A stretch of DNA of 7,016 nucleotides from Clostridia bacterium (GCA_017507205.1 JAFWBH010000054.1:1-7016), one strand, 5' to 3'; counted from the first letter of the stretch, positions 1 to 6,340 are shown. The notes: generated by a model not told the origin, from the letters alone. Translations and numbers: made by a program.

Positions 1-262
1 CATTGCAGATCTTATGTTTGCAGGGCTCAAAAAACGCCTTGATGAAAAGGATATAACTCTCAATCTCACAGACAGAGCCAAGACCTATATTGTGTCCCAA
101 GGCTTCAGTGAGGAGTATGGAGCAAGACCTCTTCGCAGAGCAATCCAGCGTCTTGTTGAGGACAAGCTCAGTGAAATGGTTTTGACAGGAAATCTCGGCG
201 ATGGTGACACAATCACCGTTGATTTTGAAGGATTTGATCTGACCTATAAAGTGACAAAATGA
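1..262 (+). CDS. clpC: ATP-dependent Clp protease ATP-binding subunit, ClpC-like (3' end only)
   Basis: This is the last 86 codons of a Clp/Hsp100 AAA+ unfoldase. The frame is open to the left edge (first whole codon at base 2), so the ATG at 14 is an internal methionine and not the start. The visible part is the small C-terminal subdomain of the second AAA+ module. It contains the family hallmark YGARPLRRAIQRLVED, which carries the sensor-2 arginine, followed by a short beta-rich end (TITVDFEG) before TGA. Known family role: ClpC hexamers unfold damaged or tagged proteins and feed them to ClpP in the cytoplasm. The RRAIQ...EDKLSE wording and short tail favour ClpC over ClpB, but ClpE or another Clp ATPase cannot be excluded without the N-terminus. 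No convincing hairpin terminator was found after it. Confidence 0.88.
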   Translation, partial: IADLMFAGLKKRLDEKDITLNLTDRAKTYIVSQGFSEEYGARPLRRAIQRLVEDKLSEMVLTGNLGDGDTITVDFEGFDLTYKVTK

Positions 263-324
263 CAATCTAAACGCTGAAAGAGTGTAGATGCTGAGAAAAA
301 TTCATGCCTTTTGAAAATTCGGTA

Positions 325-353
325 TTGAAATAACAGAGGTTTTTTGTTATAAT
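325..353 (+). promoter_or_regulatory. Sigma-A type promoter for the hpf operon
   Basis: A TTGAAA -35 box (325-330) is followed by a 17-base spacer and a perfect TATAAT -10 box (348-353). A TG dinucleotide at 345-346 gives an extended -10 (TGTTATAAT). Transcription should start near 360, leaving a leader of about 24 bases before the hpf ATG. Five of six -35 bases match consensus and the spacing is optimal, so this should be a strong housekeeping promoter. No operator-like inverted repeat was seen around it. Confidence 0.82.
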
Positions 354-369
354 GATATCAGAAAAATAC

Positions 370-377
370 AGGAGGAG
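370..377 (+). promoter_or_regulatory. Strong Shine-Dalgarno site of hpf
   Basis: AGGAGGAG lies 6 bases before the ATG at 384. It is a near-perfect match to the anti-Shine-Dalgarno sequence and fixes the hpf start. Together with the promoter just upstream it predicts high expression. Confidence 0.85.
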
Positions 378-383
378 TTCGAC

Positions 384-770
384 ATGAAAAACGAAAGTAA
401 ACTCAACATTGAAATCTTCGGCAAAAACTATACGGTAAGTGATGGACTTACAGCAATGACCTTGAAAAAGTGCAGTAAGCTTGACAAATATTTCAAGGAC
501 GATGAAAATGCAAGGGTCCAATTCAACATCACTCTTGAAGGCGACACCTATGAAACAGACTGTGTCGTTTCAACACGTGGCATCACTTATCGTGCAGCCG
601 CAGCAACAGACTCACCTTACACCAATCTTGACCTTGTGATCCCCAAGCTTCTTGGACAAGTTCGCAAGCAAAAGTCAATCTGGGGCAGAAAGGGTGCAGG
701 CTTCGGCAAGAAAAAAGCAAACAAAAGAAACCACGAGCCAGTGGTGACAATTGAGGACACCGAAGAATAA
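384..770 (+). CDS. hpf: Ribosome hibernation promoting factor, short form (HPF/YfiA family)
   Basis: This 128-residue protein matches the HPF/RaiA N-terminal fold, a small beta-alpha-beta-beta-beta-alpha domain that binds the 30S decoding region and silences ribosomes in stationary phase or stress. Visible family marks are LNIEIFGKNYTVSDGL (residues 7-22), the helix KKCSKLDKYFKDD (28-40), and the second helix YTNLDLVIPKLLGQVRKQK (79-97). The last 30 residues form a basic Gly/Lys/Arg stretch (GRKGAGFGKKKANKR, 101-115) and then an acidic end. The C-terminal dimerisation domain of long HPF, typical of Bacillota and used for 100S ribosome dimers, is absent: the next gene begins on the stop codon. 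The start is set by AGGAGGAG 6 bases upstream. It is the first gene of an apparent operon with two sugar-metabolism genes. Family assignment is from motif recognition; the short architecture is seen directly. Confidence 0.85.
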   Translation: MKNESKLNIEIFGKNYTVSDGLTAMTLKKCSKLDKYFKDDENARVQFNITLEGDTYETDCVVSTRGITYRAAAATDSPYTNLDLVIPKLLGQVRKQKSIWGRKGAGFGKKKANKRNHEPVVTIEDTEE

Positions 771-1564
771 TGAATGTTGGCATTTCAACTGCAACATATT
801 TTACAAAGCTGGTGACCGAGAATTGTTTCTCGGTCATTTGGCGTAATGGGGGGAAAATCGCAGAGGTTTTTCTCACCACATATTGCGAGTTTGAAGAGGA
901 CTTTGCCAATTTGTTGAATGCCCAAAAGGGAGATGTGGAAATATATTCAATCCACGCCCTTTCAACAGCCTTTGAGCCTCAGCTTTTCAACAGAGCAGAG
1001 AGGACAAGAAGTGATGCCGAGCATTTTTTCAGAAAGGTGCTTCGTGCAGGGCAAATCTTAGGAGCCAAATATTACACCTTCCACGGCTCTACAAGGATGA
1101 AAAAGACTCAAAAGATTGACCCGATATTCTTCGGCAAGCGTATGAAGGAGCTTGGCGACATAGCTCTTGAATACGGCATAACCTTGTGCCTTGAAACAGT
1201 CCATTGGTGTGCATTCTCAACCCCTGAATTTTTCAAGGTGGTCAAGGAATATGCATCAAACATTGGTGTCACCCTCGACATCAAGCAAGCGTGGCAAAGT
1301 GGATATGACTGGAATGAGTATCTTGATGTCATAGGCGACAGACTCAAGGTCGTCCACCTCTGTGACCACGATGCAGATGGCAGCATATGTATGGTTGGCA
1401 AGGGAGTTTTCCCCTTTGACCAGCTCATTTCAAGGCTACACAAGGACGGATATGATGGTGGGCTCATCATTGAACAATACGCACAAAACTATTCTTCCTA
1501 CGATGAAGTGGGCGAGAGTGTGAAATATTTGAACAACATTATCGGAGGCATATATGCTCATTAA
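770..1564 (+). CDS. TIM-barrel sugar phosphate isomerase/epimerase family protein
   Basis: This 264-residue protein of the xylose-isomerase-like / AP-endonuclease-2 superfamily is a single TIM barrel with no signal peptide. Likely metal ligands sit at the expected strand ends: E142 (LCLETVHW), D170 (VTLDIKQAW), H196 (VVHLCDHD) and E235 (LIIEQY), with H62 (IHAL) and H105 (TFHGS) also lining the pocket. This four-ligand Glu-Asp-His-Glu pattern is that of divalent-metal keto-sugar isomerases and epimerases. The DxxH motif of endonuclease IV is missing (DIKQ here), which argues against a DNA-repair role. The substrate cannot be read from the sequence. The start ATG shares its A with the hpf stop (TAATG at 768-772), and the 3' end overlaps pgi by 11 bases, so it is probably co-translated with both. 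The link to pgi suggests a hexose or hexose-phosphate substrate, but that is inference. Confidence 0.8.
   Translation: MNVGISTATYFTKLVTENCFSVIWRNGGKIAEVFLTTYCEFEEDFANLLNAQKGDVEIYSIHALSTAFEPQLFNRAERTRSDAEHFFRKVLRAGQILGAKYYTFHGSTRMKKTQKIDPIFFGKRMKELGDIALEYGITLCLETVHWCAFSTPEFFKVVKEYASNIGVTLDIKQAWQSGYDWNEYLDVIGDRLKVVHLCDHDADGSICMVGKGVFPFDQLISRLHKDGYDGGLIIEQYAQNYSSYDEVGESVKYLNNIIGGIYAH
1544..1548 (+). promoter_or_regulatory. Shine-Dalgarno site of pgi inside the upstream gene
   Basis: GGAGG sits 5 bases before ATG 1554, within the final codons of the sugar isomerase gene. It supports starting pgi at 1554, where the protein begins with the family-typical LIKFDFNN, despite the 11-base overlap. Confidence 0.75.
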
Positions 1565-2945
1565 ATTTGATTTCAACAATATGATGACCGATTTCATCGG
1601 CGAACAAGGCATTTCAGTGAAGGACATTGAACAAGTCAAAGAGGTTGCAGCTGCAGCATTTGACTATTTTGAGGACAAGCGTGGCACAGGTATGACTGGC
1701 TGGGCAGAGCTTCCTTACAACCAAGATGAAATCGTCAACGATATCATTGCAACGGCAGCAGAGGTGAGAGCCAATTATGACAACTTTGTTGTCCTTGGCA
1801 TCGGTGGCAGTGCACTTGGCCCTATGGCAGCATTCAACGCACTCTGCCATTTCCGTTATAACGACCTTCCCAAAGAGAAGAGAGGCGTCAAGTTCTTCGT
1901 AGAAGACAACGTTGACCCTGAAAGAATGCTCGCACTCCTTGACGTCATCGATGTAAAGCGCACAATGTTCAACGTCATCACAAAGAGTGGTGCAACATCA
2001 GAAACAATGAGCCAATATCTCATCATCAGCGACATTTTGAAGAAAGCAATTGGTGAAGGCTGGCAAAAGAATATCATCGCAACCACATCATCAGCAAAGG
2101 ACAACCTTATCAAGCTTGCCAAGAAAGAGAACTTCAAGCTCTTCTACATACCCGATGGTGTTGGTGGCAGATTCAGTGAGCTTTGCCCCGTAGGCTTGCT
2201 TCCTGCAGCAGTCCTCGGCATTGACATCAAAGGGCTCCTCAAAGGCGCAAAGGAAATGGACAAGGCTTGCGTCAGCGCAAACCCCTATGAAAACCCTGCA
2301 CTCATGGCAGCACTTCTTCAGGTCATCGCAATGAGCAAGGGCAAAAACATTTCAGTTATGATGCCTTATGCAGACAGCCTTCGCTATATCGCAGACTGGT
2401 ATTGTCAGCTTTGGGGCGAAAGCTTGGGCAAGGCAGTTGACCTCAATGGAAAGGTGGTCAATGTAGGTCAAACACCTGTCAAATCACTTGGCGTCACTGA
2501 CCAACACTCACAAGTCCAGCTTTACACAGAAGGTCCCTTTGACAAGGTTATCACAATGATCGCAGTTGACAAATTCCGTGGCGATGTGGTCATCGCAGAC
2601 GGAGCAGAGGAATTCCCTGATGTCAACTTCCTTTGTGGACATACCATGGGCGAGCTTCTCAACACAGAGAGAAGAGCAACAGAATATGCACTCACCAAGA
2701 GCAAGCATATGAACAACACAATCATTCTCCCCGAGGTCAATGCCAACACAGTTGGACAGCTCCTTTGGTTCTTCCAGCTTGAAACAGCATATGCAGGCGC
2801 AATGCTCAACATTGACACCTTCAATCAACCCGGTGTTGAAGAAGGCAAAAACGCAACCTACGCACTCTTCAATCGTAAGGGCTACGAGGAGAAGAAGAAG
2901 GAGCTTGAATCAGCACCTCAAAAGCAAGATAGATTCATCATCTAA
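1554..2945 (+). CDS. pgi: Glucose-6-phosphate isomerase
   Basis: Pgi interconverts glucose 6-phosphate and fructose 6-phosphate in cytoplasmic glycolysis and gluconeogenesis. The 463-residue length fits the short bacterial class (about 450 residues). Two SIS sugar-phosphate domains are visible. The first has GIGGSALG (82-89) and the phosphate-binding TKSGATSET (143-151). The second spans GGRFSELCPVG (204-214), QLWGESLGK (285-293), DQHSQVQL (316-323) and the C-terminal NQPGVEEGK (424-432). Expected catalytic residues are all present: R206, E289 (GESxGK), H318 (DQHSQ) and K432 (GVEEGK). The start is supported by GGAGG 5 bases upstream and by the family-like N-terminus. GC content is visibly higher here than in the ABC gene that follows, consistent with a highly expressed gene. 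A hairpin terminator lies 11 bases after the stop, so this closes the hpf operon. Confidence 0.96.
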   Translation: MLIKFDFNNMMTDFIGEQGISVKDIEQVKEVAAAAFDYFEDKRGTGMTGWAELPYNQDEIVNDIIATAAEVRANYDNFVVLGIGGSALGPMAAFNALCHFRYNDLPKEKRGVKFFVEDNVDPERMLALLDVIDVKRTMFNVITKSGATSETMSQYLIISDILKKAIGEGWQKNIIATTSSAKDNLIKLAKKENFKLFYIPDGVGGRFSELCPVGLLPAAVLGIDIKGLLKGAKEMDKACVSANPYENPALMAALLQVIAMSKGKNISVMMPYADSLRYIADWYCQLWGESLGKAVDLNGKVVNVGQTPVKSLGVTDQHSQVQLYTEGPFDKVITMIAVDKFRGDVVIADGAEEFPDVNFLCGHTMGELLNTERRATEYALTKSKHMNNTIILPEVNANTVGQLLWFFQLETAYAGAMLNIDTFNQPGVEEGKNATYALFNRKGYEEKKKELESAPQKQDRFII

Positions 2946-2956
2946 AAGGCACCAGA

Positions 2957-2994
2957 CCTTGCCCCATTTTGTTGGGGCAAGGCTTTGCTGTTTT
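2957..2994 (+). terminator. Rho-independent terminator after pgi
   Basis: A 10-bp perfect stem, CCTTGCCCCA (2957-2966) with TGGGGCAAGG (2973-2982), closes a 6-base loop TTTTGT. It is followed by CTTTGCTGTTTT, an interrupted T-tract. The stem is strong but the T-tract is imperfect, so some read-through into the ABC gene 40 bases downstream is plausible. Confidence 0.82.
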
Positions 2995-3033
2995 ATGGCA
3001 CATCAAAACGGCAAAAGGATACATTGAAAATTT

Positions 3034-4182
3034 ATGCTAAAGCTTGAAGGCGTGACAAAGCAATATTCATACGGAAGCCGACTTTTTGGCGCATTGGATA
3101 TCACCCTAAATGAAGGGGAGATTTTGTCAATCCTTGGGCTTGAAGGCAGTGGCAAAACCACCTTCTTAAAGATGGTGGCAGGCATAGAGGAATGTGAGGG
3201 TAAAATCACCCTCAATGGCAAGGAGATCAAGGGCAGAACAGACGATGTAATTATGGTTTTTGATGACGGAGCATTGTTTCCTCAAAGGACTGTCTTTGAC
3301 AACCTTGCATACCCTCTGAAAATACGTGGTGTAAACAAGGTGGAAATTGCAGAAAAGGTGATGCAGGTTGCAGACAGCTTTGGCATTTTCCCAGTCCTCA
3401 AAACTCGTGTAAAAAATCTCACCTTGACAGAAAAAAGAAGGGTATCTCTTGCAAGAATTTTGATGAGAGAAGCAAGGCTCATTCTCATTGATGATTTCTT
3501 GAAGGACCTTCCTGCAAATGAGGCAGACGCACTCTATGACGAGGTGACAAGATTGCTTTTTGACCTTGCCAAAGCAAAGGGCACGATTGTCATTTTTGCC
3601 ACAGACAATCCTCGTTTCGCCTTTGGCTTTGGCGACAAAGCGATGGTGCTTGTCGATGGCTCCGTCAAGCAGATTGACACCTATGCTGACATCTGGTCAG
3701 CGCCCACAACTGTGTGGTCAGCAAAAGCAGTCGACAGCACTTTTAATGTTGTAAAAGGCACTTTAAACTACGAAAATGAACGATTAACATTTGTTTCAGC
3801 TCCATTAAACAGCACGCTCTCTCTTGATGAAAACAATGAGGTTCAGTGGCAAGAAGCAGATTTATACAAAATCATCACCATTGATGTGACAGCAAGAAGG
3901 GACGAAATCCTTGAAGATTTTGTAGGCAAGGATATCCTCATCGGATGGCATGGCTGTGACTACAATATGGATGAAAATGGAATTCCTCTCGATATCACAT
4001 TTATGAGAAATCTTGATGATAAGCTTGTATTGGAAGGGGACTACGATTATGAAGAAATCAAGGTGGTTGTTGACAGCACCTACGATAAAGGCACAAAGCA
4101 AATTTCAATTCTTCCAAGGATTGACAAATTGCACTTTTTCACTGTCACAGAAAACTCAATTTTGAAAGGGAAAAGAGTATGA
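3034..4182 (+). CDS. MalK-like ABC transporter ATPase with degenerate catalytic motifs (probable pseudo-ATPase)
   Basis: This 382-residue protein has the full layout of the MalK/UgpC/PotA subfamily: a nucleotide-binding domain (about 1-235) and a C-terminal OB/TOBE-like domain (about 236-382) that ends with the MalK-style KLHFF near residue 365. Walker A is intact (GLEGSGKT, 35-42), and the Walker B aspartate is present (LILID, D153). The other key positions are changed. The Q-loop Gln is D77 (VFDDGALFP), the LSGGQ signature reads LTLTE (129-133), the catalytic Glu is D154, the D-loop Asp is P160, and the switch His is D191 (FATDNP). It probably binds nucleotide but hydrolyses it poorly or not at all. 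No permease or binding-protein gene is near. The start is forced by an in-frame TGA at 3025-3027; no good Shine-Dalgarno lies close (AAAAGGA is 14 bases away). The stop overlaps ruvC by ATGA. The reading frame is clean, so it is not a decayed pseudogene. Function unknown. Confidence 0.82.
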   Translation: MLKLEGVTKQYSYGSRLFGALDITLNEGEILSILGLEGSGKTTFLKMVAGIEECEGKITLNGKEIKGRTDDVIMVFDDGALFPQRTVFDNLAYPLKIRGVNKVEIAEKVMQVADSFGIFPVLKTRVKNLTLTEKRRVSLARILMREARLILIDDFLKDLPANEADALYDEVTRLLFDLAKAKGTIVIFATDNPRFAFGFGDKAMVLVDGSVKQIDTYADIWSAPTTVWSAKAVDSTFNVVKGTLNYENERLTFVSAPLNSTLSLDENNEVQWQEADLYKIITIDVTARRDEILEDFVGKDILIGWHGCDYNMDENGIPLDITFMRNLDDKLVLEGDYDYEEIKVVVDSTYDKGTKQISILPRIDKLHFFTVTENSILKGKRV

Positions 4183-4676
4183 TTATTTTGGGCATTGACC
4201 CCGGTCTTGCAACAGTGGGCTTTGGTGTCATTGAGGCTGAAAGAGGACGTTACACTGTCCTTGACTACGGCATCATTTCAACGCCAAAGGATGATACACT
4301 TCCAGTGCGTCTTAGAAAGGTTGAAGAAGGGGTGAAAACACTCATTGAGACATATCATCCACAGCAGGTTGCAGTGGAAGAGCTTTTCTTTTCAAAGAAT
4401 GTCACAACAGGCATTGCAGTTGCAGAGGCAAGAGGTGTTATTCTCCTCACCTGCAACAAGCTTTTGGGAGATGAGGTTTTTGAATACACTCCCAACCAAA
4501 TCAAAATGACAATCACGGGCTATGGTGGAGCAGAAAAGAAGCAGATGCAGCTTATGGTGCAAGCGCTTTTAAGGCTCAAAGCAATACCCAGACCTGACGA
4601 TGCTGCCGATGCTCTTGCAGTGGCACTCTGTCACGGACAGGTGGCTGGCATGGCAGGACAATTCAGAGTAAAATAA
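4179..4676 (+). CDS. ruvC: Crossover junction endodeoxyribonuclease RuvC
   Basis: RuvC is a dimeric nuclease of RNase H fold that nicks Holliday junctions symmetrically during recombinational repair, working with RuvA and RuvB. At 165 residues it is the usual length. The four acidic active-site residues are in place: D7 (GIDPGLATVG), E67 (VAVEELFF), and D141 and D144 (RPDDAADALA). The conserved FFSKNVTTGIAVAEARGV helix (70-87) and the YTPNQIKMTITGYGGAEKKQ region (103-122) are also clear. Start ATG 4179 overlaps the ABC gene's stop as ATGA, with GAAAGGG 8 bases upstream as ribosome binding site, so translation is probably coupled to the ABC gene. ruvA follows 18 bases later. The presence of RuvC argues against a Bacilli host, which would normally carry RecU. 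Confidence 0.96.
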   Translation: MIILGIDPGLATVGFGVIEAERGRYTVLDYGIISTPKDDTLPVRLRKVEEGVKTLIETYHPQQVAVEELFFSKNVTTGIAVAEARGVILLTCNKLLGDEVFEYTPNQIKMTITGYGGAEKKQMQLMVQALLRLKAIPRPDDAADALAVALCHGQVAGMAGQFRVK

Positions 4677-4694
4677 CAGACCGAAAGGTGAAAT

Positions 4695-5279
4695 ATGTAT
4701 AACTATATTACAGGCAAAGTAGTTCAGGCAGTGGGCAACACCCTTGTCCTTGAAAACAACGGAATCGGATACGAAATCGGTGTCAGTGGCAACACCCTTT
4801 ACGACGTATGCAACATTGGCTCCATGGCAAAGATTTACACCTATCTTTATGTGAGAGAGGATACCTTTGCACTTTACGGCTTTTCAACTCTTGGTGAAAA
4901 GACCTTGTTCCTTCGCCTCATTGAAATCAGTGGCGTAGGCCCCAAGCTCGCAATGCAGATTTTGTCAGGTATGGACTTGAACAGTCTATCAATCGCCATT
5001 GCAACAGGTGACGTAAAAACCTTGTCAAAAATCAAGGGACTTGGCAAAAAGACAGCAGAGCTTATTGTGGTCAGCATTCCTGATCAAGTGTCAACAGACC
5101 TTGCCGGCGCAATCTCACCTCTTGAGCAATACGGTGACAAGGACCAAAATGACGCAGTGTTCATTCTCGTATCACAAGGCATGTCAAATACTGACGCTGT
5201 GCGACTTGTTGCAGAGGTTGCAAAGACAACCACAGGACTTGAAAACATTCTCAGAGAAGCGTTCAAACGCATCAACTAG
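4695..5279 (+). CDS. ruvA: Holliday junction branch migration complex subunit RuvA
   Basis: RuvA tetramers hold the four-way junction in a flat square and load RuvB rings on opposite arms. The 194 residues show the three usual parts. Domain I is an OB fold (about 1-63) beginning YITGKVV and carrying the acidic pin E55-D56 (REDTFALYGF). Domain II has two helix-hairpin-helix motifs, ISGVGPKLA (78-86) and IKGLGKKTAE (113-122). A flexible linker (about 130-150) leads to domain III (about 151-194), which binds RuvB. The second hairpin is somewhat divergent: the position numbered as R123 in E. coli is L123, and the usual LELKDK-type continuation is VSIPDQ. AAAGGTG (4684-4690) lies 4 bases before the ATG. 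Six bases separate it from ruvB. Confidence 0.95.
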   Translation: MYNYITGKVVQAVGNTLVLENNGIGYEIGVSGNTLYDVCNIGSMAKIYTYLYVREDTFALYGFSTLGEKTLFLRLIEISGVGPKLAMQILSGMDLNSLSIAIATGDVKTLSKIKGLGKKTAELIVVSIPDQVSTDLAGAISPLEQYGDKDQNDAVFILVSQGMSNTDAVRLVAEVAKTTTGLENILREAFKRIN

Positions 5280-5285
5280 GACATT

Positions 5286-6326
5286 ATGGAAAACAACGGA
5301 ATTATCAGCAGATTCAACAAGGACATCTTGTCGCAAGAGGACAGAGTCATCACCCCAGTATATCGTGATGACGACGACCAGGAAAACAAGCTTCGCCCCA
5401 AGATGCTCAAGGACTATGTAGGTCAAGAGAAGGTCAAGCACAACCTTGACGTGTATATGCACGCAGCAAAACGCAGAGGTGACGCCCTTGACCACGTTTT
5501 GCTTTACGGACCTCCCGGACTTGGCAAAACAACCCTCGCTCACGTCATAGCCAACGAAATGGGCGCACAGGTGAAGGTGACCAGTGGTCCTGCCATTGAA
5601 AAAGCCCTCGACCTCAGCGCAATGCTCACAAAGCTTGAAAAGGGTGACATATTGTTCATTGACGAAATTCATCGTCTGAACAGAAACATTGAGGAAATTC
5701 TTTATCCAGCAATGGAGGATTTCACTCTTGATATGGTCACCGGAGCAGGAGCGATGGCATCAAGCCTTCGTATGCAGCTGAAGCACTTTACACTTATCGG
5801 TGTCACCACCAGAGAGGGTATGCTTTCCAGCCCTCTCCGTGACAGATTCGGCATCAAATTCCGTCTTGAGCCATACACCAATGAGGAGCTTACAAGCATT
5901 GTCACAAGAAGTGCAACAATTCTTGGCATACCCATTGAAGATGATGCATCCTTTGAGATTGCAAGACGAAGCAGAGGCACTCCTCGTATCGCCAACAGAT
6001 TGCTTCGCAGAGTTCGTGACTTTGCAGACTATGAAAACCTTAATGTTATCAATCTTGCCGTCACAAGAAAGGCTCTTGAATTTATGGATGTAGATGAGCT
6101 GGGCCTTGACGCAGTTGATCGCAACATACTTGAAACAATAATCAAAAAATTCAGTGGTGGTCCTGTTGGGCTTGACACCCTGTCAGCAGCAACAGGCGAG
6201 GATGCAACAACAATCGAAGATGTTGTTGAGCCATTCCTTATTCAGCTTGGCTTCATCCAACGCACCCCCAGAGGCAGAATCTGCACCCTTGGCGCATACA
6301 AGCACTTGAAGCTTAAAAACAACTAG
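5286..6326 (+). CDS. ruvB: Holliday junction branch migration DNA helicase RuvB
   Basis: RuvB is the AAA+ hexameric motor that pulls DNA through the RuvA-junction complex. At 346 residues it is close to the usual length, with a slightly long acidic N-terminal lead (about 1-35, VYRDDDDQEN). The AAA+ core starts at LRPKMLKDYVGQEKV and has Walker A GPPGLGKT (75-82), Walker B ILFIDEIH (122-129; D126, E127), sensor 1 with GVTTREGML (172-180), the arginine-finger segment PLRDRFG (183-189), and sensor 2 RGTPRIANRLLRR (230-242). The C-terminal winged helix (about 273-342) holds FSGGPVGLDTLSAA and ends in RTPRGRICTLGAYKHL. AGGA (5278-5281), overlapping the ruvA stop, serves as ribosome binding site 4 bases before the ATG. 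Conserved residues look intact, so an active motor is expected. Confidence 0.97.
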   Translation: MENNGIISRFNKDILSQEDRVITPVYRDDDDQENKLRPKMLKDYVGQEKVKHNLDVYMHAAKRRGDALDHVLLYGPPGLGKTTLAHVIANEMGAQVKVTSGPAIEKALDLSAMLTKLEKGDILFIDEIHRLNRNIEEILYPAMEDFTLDMVTGAGAMASSLRMQLKHFTLIGVTTREGMLSSPLRDRFGIKFRLEPYTNEELTSIVTRSATILGIPIEDDASFEIARRSRGTPRIANRLLRRVRDFADYENLNVINLAVTRKALEFMDVDELGLDAVDRNILETIIKKFSGGPVGLDTLSAATGEDATTIEDVVEPFLIQLGFIQRTPRGRICTLGAYKHLKLKNN

Positions 6327-6340
6327 AAATACAGAGGAAA

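Noticed and set aside
263..324. Possible terminator or operator between clpC and the hpf promoter
   Set aside because: The repeated AAAATTC (near 296-302 and 314-320) is only a short direct repeat in AT-rich sequence, and no stable hairpin with a T-tract could be built.
770..1564. Endonuclease IV (nfo) as identity of the TIM-barrel protein
   Set aside because: The DxxH metal motif of endonuclease IV is absent (DIKQ here), and the ligand pattern fits sugar isomerases/epimerases better.
2740..3027. A 95-codon plus-strand frame overlapping the end of pgi and the terminator
   Set aside because: It is an out-of-frame shadow of pgi whose C-terminal part would read through the terminator hairpin; no family resemblance.
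3034..4182. ABC gene as a decaying pseudogene
   Set aside because: The frame is intact over 382 codons, the motif spacing matches MalK throughout, and the C-terminal end is full length; random decay would be expected to bring stops or frameshifts.
5184..5672. A 162-codon open frame on the minus strand across the ruvA/ruvB junction
   Set aside because: It lies entirely opposite two clearly conserved genes, has no recognisable motif and its Cys/Val-rich composition is typical of an antisense shadow.
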